Assembly (NCBI GenBank): GCA_964369235.1
Contig: CAYJEQ010000009.1
Coordinates: 1 to 54,986 of the forward strand
DNA from: CAYJEQ01 sp964369235
GTDB taxonomy: Bacteria; Bacillota; Clostridia; Oscillospirales; Ruminococcaceae
Direction of reading: 5' to 3'
DNA length: 54,986 nucleotides
Position 1 is the first letter of the stretch. Each line of letters opens with the position of its first letter. Shown here one piece after another: positions 40,608 to 49,318 of this stretch. The notes below the pieces were generated by a model that worked only from the letters and a program-made list of their open reading frames with translations, searched no databases and was not told the DNA's origin. The position numbers were made by a program, and so were the translations under genes.

Positions 40608-42953
40608 ATGTCTAAAATTTCAAAAAACGCCATCTCTGTACTGGAGAAACGCTACCTTATTAAGGACGAACATGGAGCCCTTACAGAAACTGTAGAGGGT
40701 ATGTTTACCCGAGTTTCTGACGCTATTGCAGGGGTGGAAACAAACTTTAACCCAGAGGCAGATGTAGCTGCTATTAGTAAGAAGTTCTACAATATGATGA
40801 CAAACCTTGAGTTTCTACCCAACTCTCCAACACTTATGAATGCAGGTCGTCCTCTTGGACAGCTTTCTGCCTGTTTTGTGCTGCCTGTAGGTGATAGCAT
40901 GGAGGAAATATTCGAAGCAATTAAGCAAGCTGCACTAATCCACAAATCAGGTGGTGGTACAGGATTTTCCTTCTCCCGTCTACGCCAAAATGGTGCAGTA
41001 GTTCGCACAACAGGTGGGGTGGCAAGTGGGCCAATTAGCTTTATGAAGGTGTTTAACATGGCTACGGAAGCAGTAAAACAAGGTGGTACTCGCCGTGGTG
41101 CTAACATGGGTATACTGCGTATAGATCACCCAGATATTTTAGAGTTTATCGACTGTAAGAAGGATAATGCTGAGATTACTAACTTTAATATCTCTGTAGG
41201 TGTTACCGAGAAGTTTATGGAAGCTGTAATCAACGGCCAGCCTTATGGCCTAATAGATCCAAAAACCAAAGAAGAAGTAGCACAGCTGGACGCTAAGGAA
41301 GTATTTGCTAAGATAGTAGAAGGTGCTTGGAGAAATGGTGAGCCAGGGATTATCTTCCTAGATCGTCTAAATAGAGATAATGTAGTGCCAGCACAGGGTG
41401 AGATAGAAAGTACAAATCCATGTGGAGAACAGCCACTACTACCTTATGAGTCATGTAATCTAGGGTCTATTAATCTAGTGCAGATGCTTAAAAAGGTTGA
41501 TGGAGTTTATGAAATAGACCATGATAAGCTAAAGTCTACCGTTATGACAGCAGTACACTTCCTTGACAATGTAATTGAAGCTAATAAATACCCAATTGAT
41601 GATATTGAGAGGGTGACTAAGCTAACAAGAAAGATCGGTTTAGGTGTAATGGGATTTGCTGATATGCTACTGCTAATGGGCATTGGCTATAATAGCGAAG
41701 CAGGTATTAAGCTAGGTGAGGAGATTATGAACCTAGTAAATGTATACTCCCATATAGCTACTGAGGAGCTAGCAGAACAGAGAGGTGCATTCCCACTATT
41801 TGAGGAAAGTGTATTCTCCGGTGCAAAAGCAAGAAGAAATGCCACCACTACAACTATTGCCCCAACAGGAACACTGTCAATAATCGGTGGATGTAGCAGT
41901 GGGGTAGAGCCTGTATTTGCCTATGTTTATGTAAGAAATATTATGGATAATACCAAGATGATAGAGGTGAATCCAGTCCTTAAAGCTGTCCTAGAGGAAA
42001 GAGGTCTTCTAAATGATGGTTTACTAGAGAAGATTGCACAGGCTGGTACACTGGCTCATATAGATGAAATACCACAGGATATTAAAGATGTCTTTGTATG
42101 TTCTCATGATATCTCCCCAGAGTACCATGTAAAGATGCAGGCAGCATTCCAAAGACATACAGATAACGCTGTGTCCAAAACAGTAAACTTCCCAAATCAC
42201 GCAACTATCGAAGATGTAAGAGATGTATTTATACTGGCATATAAAGAGGATTGTAAGGGTGTAACTATCTATCGTGATGGCAGTAGAGATGGACAGGTGT
42301 TAAACATCGGCTCCACTACAGAAAAGGTAGAGGTAACTGAGGAGGAAACAGAGGAAATCATCCAGAATATTCTACCTCGCCCAAGACCTGAGATTACACA
42401 GGGAATAACCGAGAGAATGAAGATCGGTTGTGGCAATCTATATGTTACAGTAAACTATGATGATAAAGGCATCTGTGAGGTGTTTACCTCCACAGGTAAA
42501 GCAGGTGGTTGTGCCTCCCAGTCTGAGGCTACAGCAAGACTGGCTTCTATAGCACTGCGTTCTGGTGTTAGCACCAAGGAGGTTTTAGATCAGCTTAGAG
42601 GTATTAGATGCCCATCTACTATTAAGCATAGTGGTATGAAGTGCACAAGCTGTCCTGACGCAATTGCTAGGGTAGTAAAGAAGGTTGCTGATAAGCTAGA
42701 ACAGGATAAAAATCCCCTACAGAACACAAATCTAAAAAATTCTAAATTCTGTGGTGAGTGTGGCAGTAGACTACTACATGAAGGTGGTTGCACTACCTGC
42801 CCAGGCTGTGGTGCAAGTGGCTGTGGATTTACCCCTCCTTCCAAGGTGGCTACTGATAATCCAGATAAGTATTGCCCAGACTGTGCTGAGCCACTAGAGC
42901 ATGAAGGTGGCTGTAATGTATGCAGAAACTGTGGATACTCTAAGTGTAAATAA
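40608..42953 (+). CDS. nrdJ: Class II (B12-dependent) ribonucleotide reductase
   Basis: The 781-residue protein reduces ribonucleotides using adenosylcobalamin, without oxygen. Motifs include FLPNSPTLMNAG, GQLSACFVLP (substrate Cys), STNPCGEQPLLPYESCNLGSI (radical and second redox Cys) and GTRRGANMG. The C-terminal part has TSCPD and then two copies of a Cys-rich ribbon (CGECGSRLLHEGGC..CPGCG and CPDCAEPLEHEGGC..CRNCG), where one is usual. AAAGGA precedes the ATG by 12 bases. It is controlled by the tandem NrdR-type boxes and ended by a strong terminator. Confidence 0.96.
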   Translation: MSKISKNAISVLEKRYLIKDEHGALTETVEGMFTRVSDAIAGVETNFNPEADVAAISKKFYNMMTNLEFLPNSPTLMNAGRPLGQLSACFVLPVGDSMEEIFEAIKQAALIHKSGGGTGFSFSRLRQNGAVVRTTGGVASGPISFMKVFNMATEAVKQGGTRRGANMGILRIDHPDILEFIDCKKDNAEITNFNISVGVTEKFMEAVINGQPYGLIDPKTKEEVAQLDAKEVFAKIVEGAWRNGEPGIIFLDRLNRDNVVPAQGEIESTNPCGEQPLLPYESCNLGSINLVQMLKKVDGVYEIDHDKLKSTVMTAVHFLDNVIEANKYPIDDIERVTKLTRKIGLGVMGFADMLLLMGIGYNSEAGIKLGEEIMNLVNVYSHIATEELAEQRGAFPLFEESVFSGAKARRNATTTTIAPTGTLSIIGGCSSGVEPVFAYVYVRNIMDNTKMIEVNPVLKAVLEERGLLNDGLLEKIAQAGTLAHIDEIPQDIKDVFVCSHDISPEYHVKMQAAFQRHTDNAVSKTVNFPNHATIEDVRDVFILAYKEDCKGVTIYRDGSRDGQVLNIGSTTEKVEVTEEETEEIIQNILPRPRPEITQGITERMKIGCGNLYVTVNYDDKGICEVFTSTGKAGGCASQSEATARLASIALRSGVSTKEVLDQLRGIRCPSTIKHSGMKCTSCPDAIARVVKKVADKLEQDKNPLQNTNLKNSKFCGECGSRLLHEGGCTTCPGCGASGCGFTPPSKVATDNPDKYCPDCAEPLEHEGGCNVCRNCGYSKCK

Positions 42954-42990
42954 GGCTGTGTTTAACAGCCTGAAATAATCAATAATTAGA

Positions 42991-43037
42991 TTAGGCTGAA
43001 ATTCTAGTGTAAATTAGGATTTCAGCCTAATTTTTTT
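42991..43037 (+). terminator. Terminator of nrdJ
   Basis: A 16-bp stem, TTAGGCTGAAATTCTA with TAGGATTTCAGCCTAA (one mismatch), followed by seven T. Confidence 0.93.
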
Positions 43038-43231
43038 AGTTTGCAGGCGTAGGTGGATTATTTGACAAATTTTAGAAATAAGCTCCGATATTTAGTATAG
43101 CACCTATGATTTTTAGGATTTTAGTGAGATAAATTTATAGATTGTAATGATTTTTACGGAAAAATGTGATAAAATAATAATAACTAAGCCTTTGTAGATA
43201 AACTAGCCTAAAGGCAATATAGGAGGTTTCC

Positions 43232-45064
43232 ATGGAGGAAAAAATACTAGAAAAAATCAAAGAAAAAGTAAAAAAACTCCCTGAAGACCCAGGGGTTTAT
43301 CTAATGAAAAACTCCCACAAGGAGATTATATATGTAGGCAAAGCCAAGAATTTAAAAAATCGTGTATCTAGCTATTTTAGGGCAATAGACAGCCACCTAC
43401 CTAAGGTGTATAAGATGGTTATGAATGTGGTGGATTTTGACTATATAGTTACAAATAGTGAGTTTGAGGCATTAATACTGGAATGTAGCTTAATTAAACA
43501 GCATAATCCTAAGTATAATATTCTGCTTAAAGATGATAAAGGATTTAGCTATTTAAGGATAACTACTGGTGAGGAGTACCCTAGAATATCCGAGAGTAAG
43601 AACAAAACTGAAGATGGCTCTTTGTACATGGGACCTTATAATAGTTCCTACATAGTAAAGCAGACGGTGGACAATGTTAATAAGGTGTTTTTACTACCTA
43701 CCTGTAGTAAAAAATTTCCACAGGAAATAGGTAAGGGTAGACCTTGCTTAAACTACCATATAAAACAGTGTATGGGGGTTTGTGGTGGTGGAATTTCTAA
43801 AAAACAGTATGGTGCTATTATTAAGGAAGCCATAGAATATATAAAACATGGTACCACAGCCTCTTTAAAGGATCTTAACAACCAGATGGAACAGGCAGCA
43901 GAAAATATGGAGTTTGAAAAAGCTGCACTGCTAAGAGATAGAATAAGAGCCCTAGAGAAGATGGGTGAGCGTCAGTTAGTAGTGGAAGCAGGTAGCGAAA
44001 GTCTAGATGTACTTGCCTTTGTAAAGACCAGTGATAACTGCTGTTGTACACTGCTTAAATATCGTGATAACCGACTGGTGGATAAGGAAGATTATCTACT
44101 AGGGGAGGCAGATAATCTACAGGAAGTAAGAAGGGAGTTTATCCGTTCTTACTATGTGAAGAATAAAGAGATACCTACAGAAATTGCCCTAGATGGGGAC
44201 TGTGAAGACATGGAGCTAATGAGCCAGTATCTAAGCCACCTATTAGGGAAAAAGGTAGTTATATTCCTGCCACAGAAGGGCAATAAGCTAAAACTTGTTG
44301 AGATGGCACGAAATAACGCCTCCCAGAAACTATCCCAGTTAAAGGACTACTCAGCCAAAGATGTTGAGGCACTGGATAGGCTAGGTAGGGTGCTAGGACT
44401 TAAAAAGCCACCTATGTATATAGAAGCCTATGATATATCTAACTTTGGGGATAGTGTTATAGTTGGGGGCATGGTGGTATTTCAGGAGGGTAAACCTTAC
44501 AGAAAAGCCTATAGAAAATTTAACATCAAAACCCTTGTAACAAGAGATGACTACCATGCAATGGCAGAGATGTTACAGCGAAGATTTAACCGTTATAAGG
44601 AAGACCATAGTGGAGAAGGTTTTGGTAAACTACCTGATTTGATTTTATTAGATGGTGGTGTGGGTCATCTAAACACCATTGCTAAACTACTAACAGATAT
44701 GGGTATAGATGTGCCTGTATTTGGTATGGTTAAGGATAATAAGCATCGTACTAGAGCTATAACCAGTGAGGGTGGGGAGATTTCTCTATCTGCTCATAAA
44801 GGCACCTATAGATTTATAGCAGCAATACAGGAAGAGGTACACCGATATAGCATAGCCCACTCCAGAAAGAAACATAGCAAAGAGGGGCTGACCTCAGCTT
44901 TAACACAGGTAGAGGGCATTGGTGAGAAAAGAGCAATGGATATACTAAAGCACTTTAAAACCCAAAAGGCATTAAAGGAAGCTACCTTAGAGCAGATTAA
45001 GGAAGTCAAAGGAATATCGGCACAAACAGCAGAAAGATTATATAATCATCTAGCAGAAAGCTAG
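43232..45064 (+). CDS. uvrC: Excinuclease ABC subunit C
   Basis: The 610-residue protein makes the two incisions in nucleotide excision repair. It has an N-terminal GIY-YIG domain (GVYLMKNSHKEIIYVGKAKN, about 21-40), a UVR motif for UvrB contact (MEFEKAALLRDRIRALEKM, about 226-245), the RNase H-like domain (EAYDISNFGD, LILLDGGVGHLN) and C-terminal helix-hairpin-helix motifs. The length is typical. AGGAGG lies 5 bases before the ATG. No terminator is seen between uvrC and murI, so they may be partly co-transcribed, with the structured murI leader in between. Confidence 0.96.
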   Translation: MEEKILEKIKEKVKKLPEDPGVYLMKNSHKEIIYVGKAKNLKNRVSSYFRAIDSHLPKVYKMVMNVVDFDYIVTNSEFEALILECSLIKQHNPKYNILLKDDKGFSYLRITTGEEYPRISESKNKTEDGSLYMGPYNSSYIVKQTVDNVNKVFLLPTCSKKFPQEIGKGRPCLNYHIKQCMGVCGGGISKKQYGAIIKEAIEYIKHGTTASLKDLNNQMEQAAENMEFEKAALLRDRIRALEKMGERQLVVEAGSESLDVLAFVKTSDNCCCTLLKYRDNRLVDKEDYLLGEADNLQEVRREFIRSYYVKNKEIPTEIALDGDCEDMELMSQYLSHLLGKKVVIFLPQKGNKLKLVEMARNNASQKLSQLKDYSAKDVEALDRLGRVLGLKKPPMYIEAYDISNFGDSVIVGGMVVFQEGKPYRKAYRKFNIKTLVTRDDYHAMAEMLQRRFNRYKEDHSGEGFGKLPDLILLDGGVGHLNTIAKLLTDMGIDVPVFGMVKDNKHRTRAITSEGGEISLSAHKGTYRFIAAIQEEVHRYSIAHSRKKHSKEGLTSALTQVEGIGEKRAMDILKHFKTQKALKEATLEQIKEVKGISAQTAERLYNHLAES

Positions 45065-45084
45065 TGGAATAAGTAAAGGAAATT

Positions 45085-45195
45085 AAGTTTTGAGGCTTTT
45101 CACTTAAAGGGAGTGAAATTTTGCTAATGCCAGTTTACTGGCAATGGAAAATTGCCTAAAACATTGGAAACAGAGAGAAAGGAATGGTCATAAAT
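45085..45195 (+). promoter_or_regulatory. Structured leader of murI, shared with cinA
   Basis: GTTTTGAGGC (45087-45096) pairs with GCCTAAAAC (45154-45162) around TTTCAC/GTGAAA (45098-45103 with 45113-45118) and TGCCAG-TTTA-CTGGCA (45128-45143). The ribosome site GAGAAAGG follows. The sequence is nearly the same as the cinA leader (34538-34650), differing mainly in the loop of the first hairpin and in the two CAATG/CATTG flanks. Confidence 0.6.
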
Positions 45196-45987
45196 ATGAA
45201 GCCAACCAGTAAAATAGGTGTTATAGACACAGGTGTAGGAGGACTTACGGTTCTTGGTGAGCTGGTTAAGGTTTTTCCAAATGAAGATTTTATCTATTAT
45301 GGAGATAGCGCCAACTGTCCCTATGGCAATCGTGATACTGAGGATATTTTAGAGCTTACCAAAGCAATGCTAAGATATATGGAAAGAGAAGGGGTAAAGA
45401 TTGTTATTGTAGCTTGTAATACTATTTCGGCTATAATTGATTTATACAAAGATTTATTTCCATTTGAGATAATAAGCATTATTGATCCTGTATGTAAGGT
45501 GTTGGCAACTGAGGAAAATCCCAAAATAGGCATAACAGCCACCCACTTTACCATTAATAGTGGCAGTTATGATAAAATACTAAAAACATACAAAAAAAAC
45601 ATTGAAATAATCGGAAGTGGCAGTAGCCACCTAGCAGATTATGTAGATAGAGGAGATGTGGAGGAGGCTTTAATCAACAAGGAGATTAAAGAGGTAGTTG
45701 GGGCAATACTAGAGAAATCCCCTGATATTACACAGGTGGTTTTAGCTTGTACCCATTTCCCAATAATACTGAAAAACTTTACAAATACATTCCCACAGAT
45801 TAATTTTAGAAATCCAGCTAGCTATCAGGCCATGGCAGTAAAGGATTATCTAAAATCCCACAGCCTAGAAAATCCACAGATAAAAGGCAATGTAATAATC
45901 CACAGCTCAGGAGAAACCCACCAGTATAAGGCAGTATGCAGTAAACTGGGCATTGACAATGTAGTGGAGTTTAAGCAGATTGTGTAG
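45196..45987 (+). CDS. murI: Glutamate racemase
   Basis: The 263-residue protein makes D-glutamate for peptidoglycan. The two catalytic Cys are in VACNTIS (near residue 75) and LACTHFP (near residue 185). The substrate motif GVIDTGVGGLTVL near the N-terminus and GDSANCPYG are present. The length is normal. The ATG at 45196 is preferred; an in-frame ATG four codons earlier overlaps the AAAGGA site, the same arrangement as in cinA. Confidence 0.95.
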   Translation: MKPTSKIGVIDTGVGGLTVLGELVKVFPNEDFIYYGDSANCPYGNRDTEDILELTKAMLRYMEREGVKIVIVACNTISAIIDLYKDLFPFEIISIIDPVCKVLATEENPKIGITATHFTINSGSYDKILKTYKKNIEIIGSGSSHLADYVDRGDVEEALINKEIKEVVGAILEKSPDITQVVLACTHFPIILKNFTNTFPQINFRNPASYQAMAVKDYLKSHSLENPQIKGNVIIHSSGETHQYKAVCSKLGIDNVVEFKQIV

Positions 45988-46004
45988 ATATAGTATAGGG
46001 TGTT

Positions 46005-46072
46005 ATTGAGAAATTAGGGTACCTTTCCTGGCCGTTAGCCAGGAAAGGTACCCTAATAACTGATATAGAAGC
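46005..46072 (+). repeat. Dispersed hairpin element, copy D
   Basis: A perfect 19-bp stem, TTAGGGTACCTTTCCTGGC with its complement and loop CGTTA. The inner arm sequence (TTTCCTGGC) differs from the other copies, yet pairing is complete. The flanks are less similar than in copies A, C and F. Confidence 0.75.
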
Positions 46073-46074
46073 AA

Positions 46075-46106
46075 AAAAAGGTAGAATAATTAAATTCTAC
46101 CTTTTT
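46075..46106. terminator. Bidirectional terminator between murI and gap
   Basis: AAAAAGGTAGAAT pairs with ATTCTACCTTTTT around a 6-base loop, giving T-tracts on both strands for the convergent murI and gap genes. Confidence 0.92.
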
Positions 46107-46122
46107 CATTTATAAATTTAGA

Positions 46123-47139
46123 TTACTTGTTATCAACAGCAACCATGTGGTTAATTAGGTCAAGAACCTTGTTGGAGTAACCCCACTCATTGTCATACCA
46201 GCTAACTAGCTTAACGAAGTTGTCGTTTAGCATAATACCAGCTGCAGAGTCAAAGATGGAAGTTCTTGGATCTGTAATGAAGTCAGAGGATACTACAGAC
46301 TCATCTGTGTAACCTAGGATACCCTTCATAGAACCTTCGGAAGCTTCTCTTACCTTAGCGCAGATATCTTCGTAAGTAGCAGCTTTTTCTAGTCTTACTG
46401 TTAGGTCAACTACAGATACATTAAGAGTTGGTACTCTAAATGCCATACCTGTTAGCTTGCCCTGTAGTTCAGGGATAACTAGTGCACAAGCCTTAGCAGC
46501 ACCTGTGGAAGATGGGATAATGTTGCCAGCAGCAGCACGACCACCTCTCCAGTCCTTCTTAGAAGGGCCGTCAACAGTTTTCTGTGTAGCTGTTGTCGCA
46601 TGTACAGTTGTCATTAGACCTTCTACGATACCAAAGTTATCATTGATTACCTTAGCTAGAGGTGCTAGACAGTTTGTTGTACAGGAAGCGTTGGAAACAA
46701 CGATCATATCCTTTGTGTACTTCTCATCATTTACACCCATAACAAATGTTGGTGTTTCTTTATCCTTAGCAGGAGCAGAGATAATAACCTTCTTAGCGCC
46801 ACCTTTAAGGTGCTTAGAAGCGGATTCAGTTGTTGTAAATACACCTGTAGATTCTACAATGTACTCAGCGCCACAATCGCCCCATGGAATTTCTTCTGGG
46901 TTCATTTTAGCGAATACAGCAATTTTCTTGCCGTTTACAACTAGGTTGTCACCCTCATGGGAAACACCTTCAAATCTACCGTGAATAGTGTCGTACTTAG
47001 CCATGTAAGCCATGTACTCAGGATCAACGAAAGGATCGTTAATACCTACGATTTCGTATTTTTCAGGCTGAGCTACCGCTGCTCTGAAAACAAGTCTACC
47101 AATACGACCAAAACCATTAATACCAATTTTAATTGCCAT
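46123..47139 (-). CDS. gap: Glyceraldehyde-3-phosphate dehydrogenase
   Basis: The 338-residue glycolytic enzyme has the NAD-binding GINGFGRIGR start, catalytic ASCTTNC (Cys153), the S-loop region and a terminal SWYDNEWGYSNKV. The sequence uses fewer rare codons than its neighbours, as expected for high expression. AAAGGAG lies about 9 bases before the ATG. It is a single gene with its own promoter and a leader hairpin, and ends at the shared bidirectional terminator. Confidence 0.97.
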   Translation of the reverse strand: MAIKIGINGFGRIGRLVFRAAVAQPEKYEIVGINDPFVDPEYMAYMAKYDTIHGRFEGVSHEGDNLVVNGKKIAVFAKMNPEEIPWGDCGAEYIVESTGVFTTTESASKHLKGGAKKVIISAPAKDKETPTFVMGVNDEKYTKDMIVVSNASCTTNCLAPLAKVINDNFGIVEGLMTTVHATTATQKTVDGPSKKDWRGGRAAAGNIIPSSTGAAKACALVIPELQGKLTGMAFRVPTLNVSVVDLTVRLEKAATYEDICAKVREASEGSMKGILGYTDESVVSSDFITDPRTSIFDSAAGIMLNDNFVKLVSWYDNEWGYSNKVLDLINHMVAVDNK

Positions 47140-47170
47140 TATTAATCTCTCCTTTAGTAATTACATTTAT

Positions 47171-47242
47171 TAGTTAGCAGTTAATTATTATATCTGCTAA
47201 CTAGCTACATATAGATTATAGCAAATATACAGCAAATTACAA
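47171..47242 (-). promoter_or_regulatory. gap promoter and leader inverted repeat
   Basis: On the minus strand, TTGTAA (47242-47237), 16 bases, TATAAT (47220-47215). Just downstream of the expected start lies a perfect 10-bp inverted repeat, TAGTTAGCAG (47171-47180) with CTGCTAACTA (47194-47203), which could be an operator or an mRNA-stabilising stem. Confidence 0.65.
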
Positions 47243-47453
47243 TAAAAAAAGGATAGAATTTATAAATTTAATACATTTTTAACAGTTGTGGTTAAAAAAG
47301 TATCACATTATTGGTGCTTGTCATATAAAAGTTTTATTTCATATACAGCATATAGCAACACTGGCTGATTAATGACTTATTTTATTGTAAGAATTATCTA
47401 AAAAAACAACTTATTTGGGAATAAATTATACAGTTAAATAATCCTTATTTCTA

Positions 47454-47482
47454 TTGTAATATACTGATAATTTGTTTATAAT
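47454..47482 (+). promoter_or_regulatory. Promoter of mtaB
   Basis: TTGTAA (47454-47459), 17 bases, TATAAT (47477-47482), about 75 bases before the ATG. Apart from this and the gap control region, 47140-47560 shows only AT-rich DNA. Confidence 0.7.
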
Positions 47483-47560
47483 AAAATACAGGTAAGTTTT
47501 ATATGTGTAAATAGAGTAGATTAGGGTAATTATCCCTAATAAAAGAGGATTTATTATAAT

Positions 47561-48847
47561 ATGACAATAGCATTTCACACCTTGGGTTGCAAGGTAAACC
47601 AGTATGAAACTGGACTTTTAAAGGAGCAGTTCTCATCAAAAGGTTACACCATAGTCCCCGACAGTGGGCAGGCAGATGTATATCTGATAAATAGCTGTAC
47701 AGTTACAGGTACAGCAGATAAGAAAATTCGCCAGATAATAAGAAGGTTTAAAAGACTTAATCCACAGGCTATTGTAGCAGTGACAGGATGTTTCCCCCAA
47801 GCTTTTCCTGAGGAAGCTACTGCTATTAAAGAAGCAGATATTATCATGGGCACAAAAGAGCGACTTAAGGTTATTGAACATATAGAAAACTTTAAAGAAC
47901 GAATGATAACCATATCCCCCCACAGTAAGGAAGATGGCTTTGAAGAAAGTACAGTTAGCCATTATGGGGATAAAACAAGAGCCTTTGTTAAGGTGCAAGA
48001 AGGTTGCGACCGATACTGTAGTTACTGTGTTATTCCCTATGCCAGAGGTCATGTCCGTTCCAAAAAACCAGTAGATGTTATAGAGGAAATTAAAGGACTG
48101 ATAAAAACTGGACATAAAGAGGTTGTTCTTGTAGGGATAAATCTCTCAATGTACGGTAGGGATTTAGACACAGACTTAACCAGTCTAACCCACACCCTAT
48201 GTAAGATAGAGGGATTAGATAGGATAAGACTAGGCTCTACAGAACCTATGTTGGTAACAGCAGAGAATTTTATTAGCCTATCAGCAGAAGATAAGCTATG
48301 TCCACATTTCCATATAGCACTGCAAAGTGGCTGTGACAGCACTCTTAAAAGGATGAAGCGTCCCTACACTACAGCAGAGTATATGGACATTATTAATACG
48401 GTTAGAGAAAAATTTAATAATCCAACAATAACCACCGATATTATAGTGGGTTTTCCAGGGGAAACTGAGGAGGAGTTTGCAGAAACGCTAGACTTTGTTA
48501 GAAAAGTGGCCCCAAGTGATGTCCACATCTTCCCTTATTCTAAGCGAAAGGGAACAGCTGCCTATGATATGGAGGATCACATATCCCCAGAAATAAAGAA
48601 ACAGCGAGTGGTGGCATTGTCTAATCTTTGTGATCAGCTTAAAAAGGACTTTCTACACAGTCAGCTAGGCAGTGTAAGTAGGGTGATATTTGAGAGAACG
48701 GTCACCGAAGATGGCAGAATGGGACATACAGATAACTACACCCCAGTTTATGTCAGTGACGACCGAGCAGTGGCTGGGGAGATTTACAATGTGCGCATTA
48801 CAAGCATAACTGATGAGGGTAATCCTATAGGTGAGCTAGTAATTTAA
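47561..48847 (+). CDS. mtaB: tRNA t6A37 methylthiotransferase
   Basis: The 428-residue radical-SAM enzyme adds a methylthio group to t6A at position 37 of ANN-decoding tRNAs. The N-terminal UPF0004 domain has the three cluster Cys (C10, C46, C77), the SAM domain has CDRYCSYC (C149, C153, C156) and a TRAM-like end is present. The start IAFHTLGCKVNQYET is diagnostic of MtaB rather than MiaB or RimO. AGAGGA is 9 bases before the ATG. It is the last gene before the repetitive purL leader. Confidence 0.95.
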   Translation: MTIAFHTLGCKVNQYETGLLKEQFSSKGYTIVPDSGQADVYLINSCTVTGTADKKIRQIIRRFKRLNPQAIVAVTGCFPQAFPEEATAIKEADIIMGTKERLKVIEHIENFKERMITISPHSKEDGFEESTVSHYGDKTRAFVKVQEGCDRYCSYCVIPYARGHVRSKKPVDVIEEIKGLIKTGHKEVVLVGINLSMYGRDLDTDLTSLTHTLCKIEGLDRIRLGSTEPMLVTAENFISLSAEDKLCPHFHIALQSGCDSTLKRMKRPYTTAEYMDIINTVREKFNNPTITTDIIVGFPGETEEEFAETLDFVRKVAPSDVHIFPYSKRKGTAAYDMEDHISPEIKKQRVVALSNLCDQLKKDFLHSQLGSVSRVIFERTVTEDGRMGHTDNYTPVYVSDDRAVAGEIYNVRITSITDEGNPIGELVI

Positions 48848-48904
48848 TAAAGCTAAATATAATCAAACTGATTATTCAAATTAAAATAATTAAGGATGGA
48901 ATAA

Positions 48905-49318
48905 AAGTTTTAAACAAGTTTAAAACTTATCCCTTCCTGGGGGATGCTTAGGGCGATTCGTTCACAAGTTCACTACCGCCCTTATTCGCTATAATGCTCT
49001 GATCATTCCTCTGCTAGGAGGATTAGGGCATATTCACTAATCAAGTATAGTCATAGATTTAATAAAATTATATTATATGTCGCAACGCGACGGAATGGAG
49101 CAATAAGTTTTAAACAAGTTTAAAACTTATCCCTTCCTGGGGGATGCTTAGGGCGATTCNNNNNNNNNNNNNNNNNNNNNNNNNNNNNNNNNNNNNNNNN
49201 NNNNNNNNNNNNNNNNNNNNNNNNNNNNNNNNNNNNNNNNNNNNNNNNNNNNNNNNNNNTAGTCATAGATTTAATAAAATTATATTATATGTCGCAACGC
49301 GACGGAATGGAGCATTAA
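48905..49318 (+). repeat. Tandemly duplicated 200-bp leader upstream of purL
   Basis: The sequence from 48905 restarts at 49105 and is identical wherever both copies can be read. One unit holds five hairpins: AAGTTTTAAAC/GTTTAAAACTT, ATCCC/GGGAT, GGGCG/CGCCC (48951-48981), ATGCTCT/AGGGCAT with an inner TCCTC/GAGGA (48994-49031), and GTCGC-AAC-GCGAC (49079-49091). Each unit ends GGAATGGAGCA; in the second this is followed by TTAA and the purL ATG. Copy 2 is interrupted by the run of N, so the true copy number is unknown. No known riboswitch class was recognised. Confidence 0.8.
49160..49259. other. Assembly gap of exactly 100 N
   Basis: By comparison with copy 1, 88 bases (48960-49047) are missing here if only two copies exist. 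The round length of the N run suggests a placeholder. Extra repeat units could be hidden. Confidence 0.95.
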
